Of a DNA stretch of 64,000 bases, positions 27,501 to 35,961 are shown one piece after another. How positions within the stretch are numbered: the stretch's first letter is position 1; each line of letters starts with the position of its first letter. Position numbers and translations under genes: made by a program. This DNA comes from Rhizobium laguerreae. Lineage in GTDB: Bacteria > Pseudomonadota > Alphaproteobacteria > Rhizobiales > Rhizobiaceae. Location: assembly GCF_002008165.1 (NCBI RefSeq), contig NZ_MRDM01000017.1:62749-126748 (forward strand), given 5' to 3'. The notes below the pieces were generated by a model. The model was not told the origin of the DNA and made no database searches. It saw only the letters and a list, made by a program, of their open reading frames with translations.

Positions 27501-28409
27501 TCAGTTTCCAGTCATCAACCAGAGAAGCTCGATGCGCTGGGCTTCCTCGTCGGCATCATCGGCGAAGACCGCTTCGGCTTTGACCAGCGCTTGCCGACGC
27601 TCTTCCTGCTGGCGGAAGATGATGATGTCGAGCAGATGCGCCAGGTCGTCATTGCGGGTGAAGAGCTGCGGTTCGGCCTCGACCAGTTCGGAGAGCACGG
27701 TGAGATCGTGGATGTGGCCGAGATCCTCGACAAGTTCCTTGGCCGCATAGCGCTTGGCCTTCATCGCGCCCGGCCAGACGTCACGCAAAAGCGCATGGTA
27801 GAGCCGATAGTCGTAGGTGCGTTTGCGCAGATCGTGGAAAACGTCGGCCGTTGCCTCGCCATGGCAAGCCGCAAGCGCGGTCTTGGCCTTCCGCGCCGTG
27901 CGTCGCCAGCTCTTTGCCAGCATGCGGGCATTCTTGCGGTGGCCGCCATCAAAGGAGACGGCATCCAGGGCGGTGATCGCTTCCTTCAGAACGTCGGAGG
28001 TTTCCGCGAGCCGCTGTTCCAGGCCGCTTTCGGCCTGCACCATCCAGTCACGGCGTCCTTCGAGAATGGTGACGATGCGGCCGAGCGCCTCGCTCTCCTC
28101 TTTTCCGCGGGCTGCGTGCTGCAGATATTCCGCGGTGCCGATGAGGGCGGCAGCGTCGCGGATCGCCGAAAGCGAGCGTGCGGTATCGCGCAGCCTCGCA
28201 TTTTCCTGGGCCTGAAAATCCGGCACCTCGCGGGCCACGAGGCGGTAGAGCGAGCGTAGCCGTTTCAGGTTCTTGCGGAAAGAATGGATCGCCTCATGCG
28301 CGCCGTCCGGGCGTTCCTCAAGGATGGTGACGGCGCGTTCCAGCTGCTCCGTCGCAACGCTGCGGAATGCCTTGGTGAAATCGGCGTCAGGCCGAATGCG
28401 ATAGGCCAT
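27501..28409 (-). CDS. CHAD domain protein
   Basis: A 302-residue helical CHAD protein. The conserved His and basic residues are visible in [19 protein letters not shown] and [18 protein letters not shown], which fit the positively charged polyphosphate-binding surface of the family. The start is ATG 28409 ([11 protein letters not shown]). The start lies within the end of the CYTH gene, a 23-base overlap, so translation is coupled. In many bacteria CYTH and CHAD are fused in one inorganic triphosphatase (ygiF type); here they are separate chains. Confidence 0.9.
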   Translation of the reverse strand: MAYRIRPDADFTKAFRSVATEQLERAVTILEERPDGAHEAIHSFRKNLKRLRSLYRLVAREVPDFQAQENARLRDTARSLSAIRDAAALIGTAEYLQHAARGKEESEALGRIVTILEGRRDWMVQAESGLEQRLAETSDVLKEAITALDAVSFDGGHRKNARMLAKSWRRTARKAKTALAACHGEATADVFHDLRKRTYDYRLYHALLRDVWPGAMKAKRYAAKELVEDLGHIHDLTVLSELVEAEPQLFTRNDDLAHLLDIIIFRQQEERRQALVKAEAVFADDADEEAQRIELLWLMTGN

Positions 28410-28875
28410 GCCTGTCGTGCCCGTATTCTGTGGCAAGGGCCTGGTTGGAATAGCGGAAATCGCCGGTCACTTCGCGGCCGAGCCAGGTGGGCAGGGCCGG
28501 ATCATCGGTTTCTGCCGTCATCTCCACCTCGGCGATCACCAGTCCGCGATGCTCGCCGGTAAAGACGTCGACTTCCCAGACGAAGTCCTCATGCGGAACG
28601 CGATAGCGCGTCTTCTCGATGACGACGCCGATCGCGTTCTGCAACAGCTCTTCGGCATCGGCGATGGGGATGTCATATTCGAATTCGTCACGAGTGATGG
28701 CGCTGCGGCCGATCTTGATCGTCAGTTTCGCCTTCCTGCCGTCGAGGATGCGCACCCGGACGGAGCGGTCTTCCATCGAGGCAATATAACCCTGCCTGAG
28801 GACAGACTTCGTCTCGACGGCGGAACGCCATCCATCGCTGCGTACAAGAAACTTCCGCTCGATCTCTTTCGCCAT
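28387..28875 (-). CDS. CYTH domain protein, probable inorganic triphosphatase
   Basis: A 162-residue protein of the CYTH (triphosphate tunnel) fold. It starts MAKEIERKFLV, the ExExK signature that binds metal and triphosphate, and has the tunnel strands VRVRILDGRKAKLTIK and RYRVPHEDFVWEVDVFTG. Known relatives hydrolyse tripolyphosphate or thiamine triphosphate. The start is ATG 28875. It overlaps the CHAD gene downstream by 23 bases, forming a two-gene unit likely to work on inorganic polyphosphates. Confidence 0.92.
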   Translation of the reverse strand: MAKEIERKFLVRSDGWRSAVETKSVLRQGYIASMEDRSVRVRILDGRKAKLTIKIGRSAITRDEFEYDIPIADAEELLQNAIGVVIEKTRYRVPHEDFVWEVDVFTGEHRGLVIAEVEMTAETDDPALPTWLGREVTGDFRYSNQALATEYGHDRHGLSHSA

Positions 28876-29029
28876 ACCGGTGAACCTTTTGTGACGATTG
28901 CGGCACGGTAGCCCAATTTCCACGCATTTCATACCCTTCTCGATATGCGGTCCGGTTTTATCTCGACAAGGTTCCGCGGGGGCGTTATTCGGGGTCCGAA
29001 TTCAATCGTTTCAAGGAGGTCGCGCGACC

Positions 29030-29668
29030 ATGGGCGAGAAAACAGAGAAGCTCCTTTCCATCCTGAAACTCCAGCCTGTCGTTCCGGTCTTGATCGTCGA
29101 CGATGCGAAGACGGCGGTGCCGCTGGCCCGTGCGCTCGTCGCGGGCGGCCTGAAGGCGATCGAGATCACCATGCGCACGCCGGCGGCGCTCGAGGCGGTG
29201 CGCGCCGTCGCCGCAGAGGTCGAAGGCGCCGAAGTCGGCGCCGGCACGATCCTTAATGTCGCCCATTGGGAAGCCGCCGTCGAGGCCGGTTCGAAGTTCA
29301 TCGTCAGCCCCGGCACGACGCAGGAGCTGCTCGATGCGGCTGCGGATTCCGACGTGCCGCTGCTTCCGGGGGCTGCGACCGCCAGCGAAGTCATGGCGCT
29401 GCGCGAAGAAGGCTACCAGGTGCTGAAATTCTTCCCGGCCGAGCAGGCTGGCGGCGCCGCCTATCTCAAGGCGCTGTCCTCGCCGCTTGCCGGCACGCTG
29501 TTTTGCCCGACCGGCGGTATTTCGCTGAAGAATGCCAATGATTATCTCTCGCTGCCGAACGTCATTTGCGTCGGCGGCTCGTGGGTGGCGCCAAAGGAAC
29601 TGGTCGCGGCCGGCGACTGGGCCGGCATTACCAAGCTCGCGGCAGAGGCGGCGGCGCTGAAGGCCTGA
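29030..29668 (+). CDS. eda: 2-keto-3-deoxy-6-phosphogluconate (KDPG) aldolase
   Basis: Splits KDPG into pyruvate and glyceraldehyde 3-phosphate, the last step of the Entner-Doudoroff route; relatives also accept 4-hydroxy-2-oxoglutarate. The 212-residue class I aldolase has the catalytic Glu in AIEITMRTP and the Schiff-base Lys in QVLKFFPAEQAGG, then FCPTGGISLKNANDYL. The start is ATG 29030, nine bases after a full AAGGAGGT. It stands alone between divergent CYTH and the DUF533 gene. Confidence 0.95.
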   Translation: MGEKTEKLLSILKLQPVVPVLIVDDAKTAVPLARALVAGGLKAIEITMRTPAALEAVRAVAAEVEGAEVGAGTILNVAHWEAAVEAGSKFIVSPGTTQELLDAAADSDVPLLPGAATASEVMALREEGYQVLKFFPAEQAGGAAYLKALSSPLAGTLFCPTGGISLKNANDYLSLPNVICVGGSWVAPKELVAAGDWAGITKLAAEAAALKA

Positions 29669-29778
29669 GTTTCGGCAAGGGCGGGTGAGCCTCACGGCTC
29701 AATCCCGCTTCCCAAGTTTGTATTTCAACCGTCGCAAACCTATGTTCTTCTCCAGCTTCAACAGGGAGATGACGAGGA

Positions 29779-30498
29779 ATGTTCGACGCAAAAAAGCTTC
29801 TCGACCAGTTCTTGGGTTCGCAGGTGCCGGGTCTCGGCGGCTCGGTCCGCGACAGGGCGGGTGATGCCGTTCAGACGGCCAGGAACAATCCGATGAAGAC
29901 CGGCGCCATTGCTGCCGCGCTCCTCGGCACCAAGACCGGCCGCAGTATTGCCGGCAATGCACTGGCGATCGGCGGTCTTGCCGCGATTGCCGGCCTCGGT
30001 TACCAAGCCTACAAGAATTACCAGGCCGGGCAGGCCCCCGCTGCCCCTTCCGATGCACCGTCCGCCAATAATCCGGTGCTTCTGCCGCCGCCTGCCGAAT
30101 CCGGTTTCGGGCCGACGTCGCCTGCCGGCAGCAATGAATTCGCCCTGGTGCTGATCCGCGCAATGATTGCCGCCGCCAAGGCCGATGGCCATATCGACGA
30201 TGCCGAACGCGCCCTCATCATGGAGAAGGTCAAGGCCGCCGATGTCAGCGGCGAGGCTGCGGCCTTCATCGAGCATGAACTCGCCTCGCCGACGGATATT
30301 GATGCGCTCGTGGCCGCCGCGGTGACGGAAGAACAGCGCGTCGAGATCTACACCGGCTCGCGGCTCACCATCGAGCCGGATTCACGCGCCGAGCGCGGTT
30401 ATCTCGATCTGCTTGCCGGCCGCCTCGGCCTTGCCGACCAACTGGTCGACCATATCGAGGCGACGGTATCCTCCGCCAAGGTGACCTTGTCACAGTGA
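29779..30498 (+). CDS. DUF533 (TerB-like) protein
   Basis: A 239-residue protein of the DUF533 family. It starts MFDAKKLLDQFLGS, has a Gly/Ala-rich hydrophobic middle (AGNALAIGGLAAIAGLGYQAY, a possible membrane-associating segment), a Pro/Ala-rich linker, and a helical C-terminal domain like TerB with AMIAAAKADGHIDDAERALI. The function is unknown. The start is ATG 29779 after GAGGA. It is probably a single-gene unit. Confidence 0.85.
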   Translation: MFDAKKLLDQFLGSQVPGLGGSVRDRAGDAVQTARNNPMKTGAIAAALLGTKTGRSIAGNALAIGGLAAIAGLGYQAYKNYQAGQAPAAPSDAPSANNPVLLPPPAESGFGPTSPAGSNEFALVLIRAMIAAAKADGHIDDAERALIMEKVKAADVSGEAAAFIEHELASPTDIDALVAAAVTEEQRVEIYTGSRLTIEPDSRAERGYLDLLAGRLGLADQLVDHIEATVSSAKVTLSQ

Positions 30499-30562
30499 CA
30501 TCTAGGCCGGTTGCCTTTGTCGGGCGGCTGGCCTATCCACTCTTCCGAAAAGGGGAGTGAAC

Positions 30563-31258
30563 ATGCGCGATCTTGCAAATTTCAAGGGCTGCCCGGCGCC
30601 GAAGCCGGTGACGCTGAAGGGCCGTTTCGTCACGGTTGAACCCTATCGGCGCGCGGAACATCTCGAGGCGCTGTGGGACGGGCTCGGCGGCATGGGCATC
30701 AACCCGCTGCTTCTCTATTTCGCGCAGGACGATTTCTCCGGTATCGACGATTTCGCCAGCTGGCTGGAAACCGTCAATACCAAGTCCGGCTGGCTCACCC
30801 ATATCTTCCGCGACAACGCCATCGGCAAGATTGTCGGCATGGCGAACTACATGCGCGCCGACCCGGCAAACGGCGTCGTCGAGATCGGCGGAGTGGCGCA
30901 CGGGGCCGAGATGAAGCGGTCGCCGCTTTCGACCGAGGCGCATTACCTGATGGCCAAGCACGTCTTCGAGGATCTCGGCTACCGCCGCTACGAATGGAAA
31001 TGCGACAATAAGAACGAGGCGAGCAAGACGACGGCCGCGCGTTACGGCTTCAGCTTCGAAGGGGTCTTCCGCCAGCACATGATCTCCAAGCATCGCAACC
31101 GCGACACCGCCTGGTTCTCGATGATCGATGCCGAATGGCCGGTGATCAACGATGCCTTCGAAGCATGGCTTTCCCCCGCGAATTTCGACGCCGAGGGCAA
31201 TCAGATCCGCCGCCTGCAGGATATCCGCGCCGATCTCGAAAAGGAAAGGCTCGTATGA
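30563..31258 (+). CDS. GNAT family N-acetyltransferase (RimJ/RimL type)
   Basis: A 231-residue acetyltransferase. The CoA-binding core shows AIGKIVGMANYMRADP, then EAHYLMAKHVFEDLGYRRYEWK and KTTAARYGFSFEGVFRQH, the RimJ-like end motif. The size is larger than most GNATs because of an N-terminal extension and C-terminal helices. The acceptor is unknown. The start is ATG 30563 after AGGGGAG; a GTG at 30557 is in frame. Its stop overlaps the start of the small membrane protein (ATGA). Confidence 0.87.
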   Translation: MRDLANFKGCPAPKPVTLKGRFVTVEPYRRAEHLEALWDGLGGMGINPLLLYFAQDDFSGIDDFASWLETVNTKSGWLTHIFRDNAIGKIVGMANYMRADPANGVVEIGGVAHGAEMKRSPLSTEAHYLMAKHVFEDLGYRRYEWKCDNKNEASKTTAARYGFSFEGVFRQHMISKHRNRDTAWFSMIDAEWPVINDAFEAWLSPANFDAEGNQIRRLQDIRADLEKERLV

Positions 31259-31461
31259 GCCCGGAAAGCCGCTCGCAGGCGACCGCCGCCGGCATCATCC
31301 TGCTTAGCGCTGCCCTCGTCATCTACTTCCTGCCGACCATCGTTCTGTGGATCGGCAACTTCTCGCCGACGTTGGCGATCGTCGTCGGCGTCTGCCTGAT
31401 CATGGCGTTTTTCGCTGTCTTCTGGTTGCGGGCGCGTTACCAGCGCAGCCGGGGGAAATAG
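31255..31461 (+). CDS. small two-helix membrane protein
   Basis: A 68-residue protein with two hydrophobic segments, about residues 12-33 and 39-58, ending in the basic ARYQRSRGK. The ATG at 31255 overlaps the GNAT stop codon in an ATGA junction, which strongly supports translation and coupling to the acetyltransferase. No named family is recognised. Confidence 0.7.
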   Translation: MSPESRSQATAAGIILLSAALVIYFLPTIVLWIGNFSPTLAIVVGVCLIMAFFAVFWLRARYQRSRGK

Positions 31462-31463
31462 GT

Positions 31464-32540
31464 TTAACCCTGCAGCGAGGCCCCAAGCAGCAGGGCACCC
31501 ATCAGCATGACGAGCACGGCGCCGAGGATTTCGATGGCATTGCCGACCCAGATCGAGGCGGTCGAGCCGCGTCCGGAGAGGCGGACGGCCGCGCTCTTGG
31601 CAGTGACGGCAAGTGTGGCAAGTAGGGAAACGGTAATCGCCGTGCCGAGCGACATGGCGACGATCGACAGCACGCCGCCGAGATAGAGCCCGTTCAGCAG
31701 TGAGAAGGTCATGACCAGCAAGGCGCCGGAACAGGGGCGCAGACCGACGGCAACGATTGCCGACCAGGCCTCGCGGACGCTGAACTTATCGCCGCCGAGC
31801 AGGGCCGGGTCGGGCACGTGGGCATTGCCGCAGGTCTCGCAGACCATGCCGGGAACAAAGGTGTGGCCGGCTTCGACAGCCTGCGCCTTGCCGTTGAAGG
31901 CATAGGCCTGGCGTTCGGCTGCATTATCCTTCCAGTCGAGCATCATGCTGACCGGGCCGGCAGGCGTCGCCATCAGCCGGCGCCGTGGCATATTGCCGGC
32001 TATCGAGCGCAGTTTGCGAAACAGCAGCCAGCCGCCGAACAGGATGACCATGATGAAGCTGGCGATCTCCATCGCGTGGGTCGCTGCCGTCAGCGTGATG
32101 CCGGTGCCGCGCAACACCAACCAGGCGCCGCCGACCAGCGCTACCGCCACCACGCCCTGGATGAAGGCCGAAATGAAGGAAATCATCACGCCGCGCTTCA
32201 GCTCGATCTCGTTGGCAATCATATAGGAGGAGATGACCGCCTTGCCGTGGCCCGGGCCGGCTGCATGGAAGACGCCGTAGGCGAAGGACAGGCCGATCAG
32301 CGATGCCAGTTGCCATGGGTCTTGACGCATCGCCTTTAAGGCGCCGGTCAGCGCCCGGTAGAAGGCCTGCTGTTCATAATTCACATAGAGCAAAAGCGGT
32401 GCGAGCGGACCGCCGGTCGGCTGGAAGCTCGGCTCCGCCGTGCCGATGCCAAGCGGAGATTGCGCATGGGCGAGACTTGCCGCCGCTAGGAGCGCGAGGA
32501 CGACTGCGCAAAAAATGAGGGGCAGGCGTTTTGTCAGCAT
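31464..32540 (-). CDS. NicO/RcnA-type nickel/cobalt transporter
   Basis: A 358-residue inner-membrane protein with a Sec-like N-terminus and six or more helices, matching the NicO (HoxN/HupN-unrelated, RcnA-like) family. The family motif AYGVFHAAGPGHGKAVISSY and the second GLRPCSGALLVMTFSLLNG are visible; their His, Asp or Cys residues line the metal path. A cytoplasmic or periplasmic loop holds VCETCGNAHVPDP, a CxxC with a nearby His. The gene overlaps the DUF1007 gene upstream by seven bases, a known pairing for divalent metal transport. Direction of transport is not certain. Confidence 0.88.
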   Translation of the reverse strand: MLTKRLPLIFCAVVLALLAAASLAHAQSPLGIGTAEPSFQPTGGPLAPLLLYVNYEQQAFYRALTGALKAMRQDPWQLASLIGLSFAYGVFHAAGPGHGKAVISSYMIANEIELKRGVMISFISAFIQGVVAVALVGGAWLVLRGTGITLTAATHAMEIASFIMVILFGGWLLFRKLRSIAGNMPRRRLMATPAGPVSMMLDWKDNAAERQAYAFNGKAQAVEAGHTFVPGMVCETCGNAHVPDPALLGGDKFSVREAWSAIVAVGLRPCSGALLVMTFSLLNGLYLGGVLSIVAMSLGTAITVSLLATLAVTAKSAAVRLSGRGSTASIWVGNAIEILGAVLVMLMGALLLGASLQG

Positions 32541-33175
32541 GTGACCTCCAGCCGGGTGGCGAAGAGTTTGGACATGTTGGTGCCGGTGGGATCGTTGAAG
32601 AAAGCGTCCGTCAGCGACTGTTTGTTTTCCGATATCACCTGGTCGGCATCGGGCCGCACTACCTGATGTTTGCAGGCCTTGAAGCCGTCTCCGACGATCG
32701 CGAGCTCACCGTCCGTGGGAAAGTCGATCGAGGTATAGAGCGTCGGGTCATAGACGCCGAAGCTGAGCCTGCCCTTGAGTGGCATCTTCTCCACCGGCTT
32801 CACCGCAAAGAACATCAGCAGTTGACCTTCCTTGTAGTCGACATGGATGATGTCAGGCTTCTGGACGGTGATGTTCTTCCCGTTGATCGTCAGGTTCATG
32901 TAGTAATCGTAGTCGGCAAGCGACTGCTTCACCGTCTTTCCGACCTCCGCGAGCTCGTTCGGCTCCAGCTTCAGGTCGGTGTTCTTGTCGAAATCCATGA
33001 CGACGGAGGACGAAAAGACCTCGTCGAAGCGCCAGACATTGCGCAGCTCCTCGACACTGCCGTCCTTGCCGGCCACGACTTCGAGGCGCGCTTCCACGAA
33101 GATGTGCGGATGGGCAAAGGCGGCGGCCGGCGCCAGCGAAAGAAGCGCCGCCATCAGTATCGTTGAATGTTTCAT
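32534..33175 (-). CDS. DUF1007 periplasmic protein, partner of the NicO transporter
   Basis: A 213-residue protein with signal peptide MKHSTILMAALLSLAPAAAFA. Cleavage would expose HPHIFVEARLEVV, so the mature protein would begin with His-Pro-His, a possible amino-terminal metal-binding motif. The domain continues with VWRFDEVFSSSVVMDFD, the DUF1007 hallmark. The family is usually encoded beside NicO transporters and is thought to present or collect nickel or cobalt in the periplasm. The start is ATG 33175. It is the first gene of the two-gene unit. Confidence 0.87.
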   Translation of the reverse strand: MKHSTILMAALLSLAPAAAFAHPHIFVEARLEVVAGKDGSVEELRNVWRFDEVFSSSVVMDFDKNTDLKLEPNELAEVGKTVKQSLADYDYYMNLTINGKNITVQKPDIIHVDYKEGQLLMFFAVKPVEKMPLKGRLSFGVYDPTLYTSIDFPTDGELAIVGDGFKACKHQVVRPDADQVISENKQSLTDAFFNDPTGTNMSKLFATRLEVTC

Positions 33176-33311
33176 CTATTCCGCTGCTCTGTTCGGTGAC
33201 CCTGACTTCTTGCCAGAAATTGGGACGGAATTGGGACGGGCTTCACTGGCGGTTCCCCGATCGTCGCCGATCGTCTCAGCCATGTGGATCAACATGGAAC
33301 CTGTTGTCGCA

Positions 33312-34205
33312 TCATGGGTGCTTCTTGAACCAGTTGTGCAGGTAATCGACGAAAATCCTCACCTTGGCCGGCAGGTAGCGCCGGTGTGGGTAAACGGCAT
33401 AGATGCCGCGGTCGGTGGGGATGTAATCGTTGAACAGGGTCACCAGTTCGCCGCTCTCGATTGGCTTGCGGGCGATGAAATCCGGGATGAAGGCTACGCC
33501 GATGCCGGCCAGTGCTGCGCGTAATGTCGCATGCGGGCTGTTCACCTCTATCGGTCCGGAAACGGCAACTGCGAACGAGGTGTTGTCGGGATTGTGGAAG
33601 CGGATGCTCGCCTGGGTGCGCGCATTGGTATCGACGATGAAGGGGACGCTGGAAAGGGCCGCCGGGTGATCGAGATCGGGATAGCGCTCGAGAAATTCAG
33701 GGGTGGCGCAGATATGGATGCGGAAATCCGAGATCTTGCGGGCGATCATGCCGGAATCTTCGAGCTTGGTGATGCGGATCGCCACGTCGAAGCCTTCCTC
33801 GATCAGATCGACGAACCGGTCGTCGGCGGCGATCTCCAGCGAAAGGTCCGGGTTCTCCTTGGCGAAGTCGATCAGCGACTGGCCGACATCGGCATCGACG
33901 AAGGTGCGCGGCACCGAGATGCGCAGCCGTCCCTTGAGCTGCGCATTGTTTTCACGCACGAGATCGGCGAGGTTGTCGATCTCCTTCAGGATATCGGAGG
34001 CGGTGCGGTAATAGGTATGGCCGGCCTCGGTCATCGAGAACTGACGGGTGGTGCGGTTGAGCAGCAGCGCACCGAGCTCGTCCTCCAACTCGCGCACATA
34101 TTTGGAGAGCAGCGCCTTCGAGCGGCCGGTGCGCCGTGCCGCAGCGGAGAAGCCTTCGGCCTCGACGACATCGATGAAGGCGCGTATGCGGGTCAAGGTA
34201 TCCAT
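33312..34205 (-). CDS. LysR-family transcriptional regulator
   Basis: A 297-residue LysR regulator. It starts MDTLTRIRAFIDVVEAEGFS, has the helix-turn-helix AARRTGRSKALLSKYVREL, and an effector domain beginning GRLRISVPRTFVD. The C-terminal YAVYPHRRYLPAKVRIFVDYL is typical of the CrgA/DsdC-like group that often controls neighbouring redox or stress genes. The start is ATG 34205. It is divergent from the ornithine decarboxylase leader, 528 bases apart from that start, so it could also act on it; no evidence shows this. Confidence 0.92.
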   Translation of the reverse strand: MDTLTRIRAFIDVVEAEGFSAAARRTGRSKALLSKYVRELEDELGALLLNRTTRQFSMTEAGHTYYRTASDILKEIDNLADLVRENNAQLKGRLRISVPRTFVDADVGQSLIDFAKENPDLSLEIAADDRFVDLIEEGFDVAIRITKLEDSGMIARKISDFRIHICATPEFLERYPDLDHPAALSSVPFIVDTNARTQASIRFHNPDNTSFAVAVSGPIEVNSPHATLRAALAGIGVAFIPDFIARKPIESGELVTLFNDYIPTDRGIYAVYPHRRYLPAKVRIFVDYLHNWFKKHP

Positions 34206-34379
34206 GGCACCCCTCAGGCTGTTTCGGAATGTTGAACAAATTGGCTCGTCTTGTTCAATAATTTTTTTAGCCCCAAGATCAAAAAATCGCTTGATTATGA
34301 AGGCGAATATTCTTATTTCCCACTCAGCCCAAAGTCGCACGTGCCCATGGGTGTCCGCCGAACCCTCGAATTGGTGAGG
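34206..34379. other. AT-rich divergent intergenic region before the decarboxylase leader
   Basis: This stretch lies between the LysR start and the leader RNA. It is AT-rich around 34250-34320 and probably holds the promoters for LysR (minus) and the leader (plus). I see no convincing gene or strong palindrome in it. Confidence 0.5.
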
Positions 34380-34733
34380 AAATCGGTAAGGTACCTGGAA
34401 TTAACCCCTCCAGTCGCTATTCCGGCCAACCGGAAAATGCGAGGACGCCTGAAGCAACGACGGTGCGGGCCTTTTTGTTCTCTCCCTGCTTTCCATCAGC
34501 GGGGGTTACTGAAGAGGCACACCATCATTGCCGGAAGTGCGGTTGGGATTCTCCCTCCAATCCATGGCAGACAAAGCCGAACTTACACCGCATCGCGGCG
34601 TTGGTTCACTATCTGCGCATCGAGCGCTTGCTATGGTTCCGGGGTCTCCACCGGCTGGTTCCAATGCGAGCTATCGTATGCCCTTTGTCCTCCGGTTCAT
34701 GCCGGAGCTCTGGAATTGGAAGAGGGAATCGAT
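34380..34733 (+). ncRNA. speF-like leader RNA of the ornithine decarboxylase gene
   Basis: About 350 untranslated bases precede the decarboxylase. They contain hairpins such as CCGGCCAACCGG near 34421 and CTCCGG (34690-34695) pairing with CCGGAG (34702-34707) close to the start codon. Alphaproteobacterial ornithine decarboxylase genes are known to carry a long conserved cis-acting leader named speF (Rfam). Size, position and downstream gene all fit. I assign it from context and overall form, not from a covariance search; the 5' boundary is approximate. Confidence 0.65.
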
Positions 34734-34737
34734 ATGA
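34564..34737 (+). CDS. possible leader ORF overlapping the decarboxylase start
   Basis: From ATG 34564 an open frame of 57 codons runs to a TGA at 34735-34737, which overlaps the decarboxylase ATG (34734) as ATGA. It also contains an internal in-frame ATG near 34677 that would give the 19-residue peptide MPFVLRFMPELWNWKRESI. There is no clear ribosome site for the longer form. It may be chance within a conserved leader, or a coupled regulatory peptide. Confidence 0.3.
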   Translation: MADKAELTPHRGVGSLSAHRALAMVPGSPPAGSNASYRMPFVLRFMPELWNWKRESI

Positions 34738-35867
34738 CCACTCAGCGCATCCGCGACTTTCTCGCAACCCGACGTCCCGATGGTCCCTGCCTCGTGGTTG
34801 ACCTCGACGTCGTTCGCGACAATTTCCACGCCTTCCGTCACGCCATGCCGGACAGCGCCATCTATTATGCCGTCAAGGCCAACCCGGCTCCCGAAGTGCT
34901 GAAGCTGCTTGCAGGCCTCGGCTCCAATTTCGATTGTGCATCCGTTGCCGAAATCGAAATGGCGCTCGAAGCCGGTGCGACCGCCGCCCGCATCTCCTAT
35001 GGCAACACGATCAAGAAGGAACGTGACGTTGCCCGCGCGCATGCGCTCGGCGTCAGCCTCTTTGCCGTCGATAGCCACGAGGAAGTCGAGAAGATTTCGC
35101 GCGCCGCTCCCGGCGCCCGGGTCTTCTGCCGCGTGCTCACGGATGGCGAAGGCGCCGAATGGCCGCTGTCGCGCAAGTTCGGCTGCGTTTCGCAGATGGC
35201 TGTCGACGTCCTCGTCTACGCCCATCAGCTTGGCCTTCAGTCCTATGGCGTCTCGTTCCATGTCGGTTCGCAGATGACCAAGGTCGATGCCTGGGATTCG
35301 GCGCTCGCCGATGCCAAGCGCGTCTTCGTATCGCTTGCCAAGCAGGGCATCCACCTGCAGATGGTCAACATGGGCGGCGGCTTCCCGACCAAGTACCTGC
35401 GTGACGTTCCGTCCGCTGAAGCTTACGGCAAGTCGATCTACCAGGCGCTGCGCACGCATTTCGGCAACCAGATCCCGCAGACGATCATCGAGCCGGGCCG
35501 CGGCATGGTCGGCAATGCCGGTGTCATCAAGGCGGAAGTCGTTCTGATTTCGAAGAAGTCGGACAATGACGATGCCCGCTGGGTCTTCCTCGACATCGGC
35601 AAGTTCGGCGGTCTCGCCGAGACGATGGATGAAGCCATCCGCTATCCGATCCGCACGGAACACGACGGCGACGAGATGGAGCCCTGCGTCATTGCCGGTC
35701 CGACCTGCGATTCGGCCGACGTGCTCTACGAGAAGAACCTCTATCCGCTGCCGATCTCCCTTTCGATCGGCGACGAGGTCCTGATCGAAGGCACCGGCGC
35801 CTATACGACGACCTATTCGGCGGTCGCTTTCAACGGTTTCGACCCGTTGAAGTCCTACGTCATCTAA
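34734..35867 (+). CDS. ornithine (or lysine/ornithine) decarboxylase, PLP-dependent, alanine-racemase fold
   Basis: Makes putrescine from ornithine, feeding polyamine synthesis; relatives in alphaproteobacteria may also use lysine. The 377-residue eukaryotic-type (group IV) decarboxylase has the PLP Lys in IYYAVKANPAPEVLKLL, the FDCASVAEIEMALEAGA segment, the phosphate-binding NMGGGFPTKY, EPGRGMVGNAG, and the active-site Cys in AGPTCDSADVLYE. The start is ATG 34734 after AGAGGGAA. Expression is likely controlled by the long speF-like leader just upstream, possibly by polyamine level. Confidence 0.95.
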   Translation: MTTQRIRDFLATRRPDGPCLVVDLDVVRDNFHAFRHAMPDSAIYYAVKANPAPEVLKLLAGLGSNFDCASVAEIEMALEAGATAARISYGNTIKKERDVARAHALGVSLFAVDSHEEVEKISRAAPGARVFCRVLTDGEGAEWPLSRKFGCVSQMAVDVLVYAHQLGLQSYGVSFHVGSQMTKVDAWDSALADAKRVFVSLAKQGIHLQMVNMGGGFPTKYLRDVPSAEAYGKSIYQALRTHFGNQIPQTIIEPGRGMVGNAGVIKAEVVLISKKSDNDDARWVFLDIGKFGGLAETMDEAIRYPIRTEHDGDEMEPCVIAGPTCDSADVLYEKNLYPLPISLSIGDEVLIEGTGAYTTTYSAVAFNGFDPLKSYVI

Positions 35868-35881
35868 GGTCGTTTCCGCCG

Positions 35882-35901
35882 GCCCCGTAACCAGCCGGGG
35901 C
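35882..35901. other. stem-loop after the decarboxylase gene
   Basis: GCCCCG (35882-35887) pairs with CGGGGC (35896-35901), extended by flanking CCGCC/GGCGG partial pairing. No U-run follows, so terminator function is uncertain. Confidence 0.4.
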
Positions 35902-35961
35902 GGCAACTTCACAATCTTCCTTCATCGCCGCTGATAACGGTATTGGGTACGGGAGGCCAAG

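Noticed and set aside
27501-28875. Frameshifted CYTH-CHAD fusion
   Set aside because: Each frame has its own good start and complete domain, and the overlap resembles normal translational coupling.
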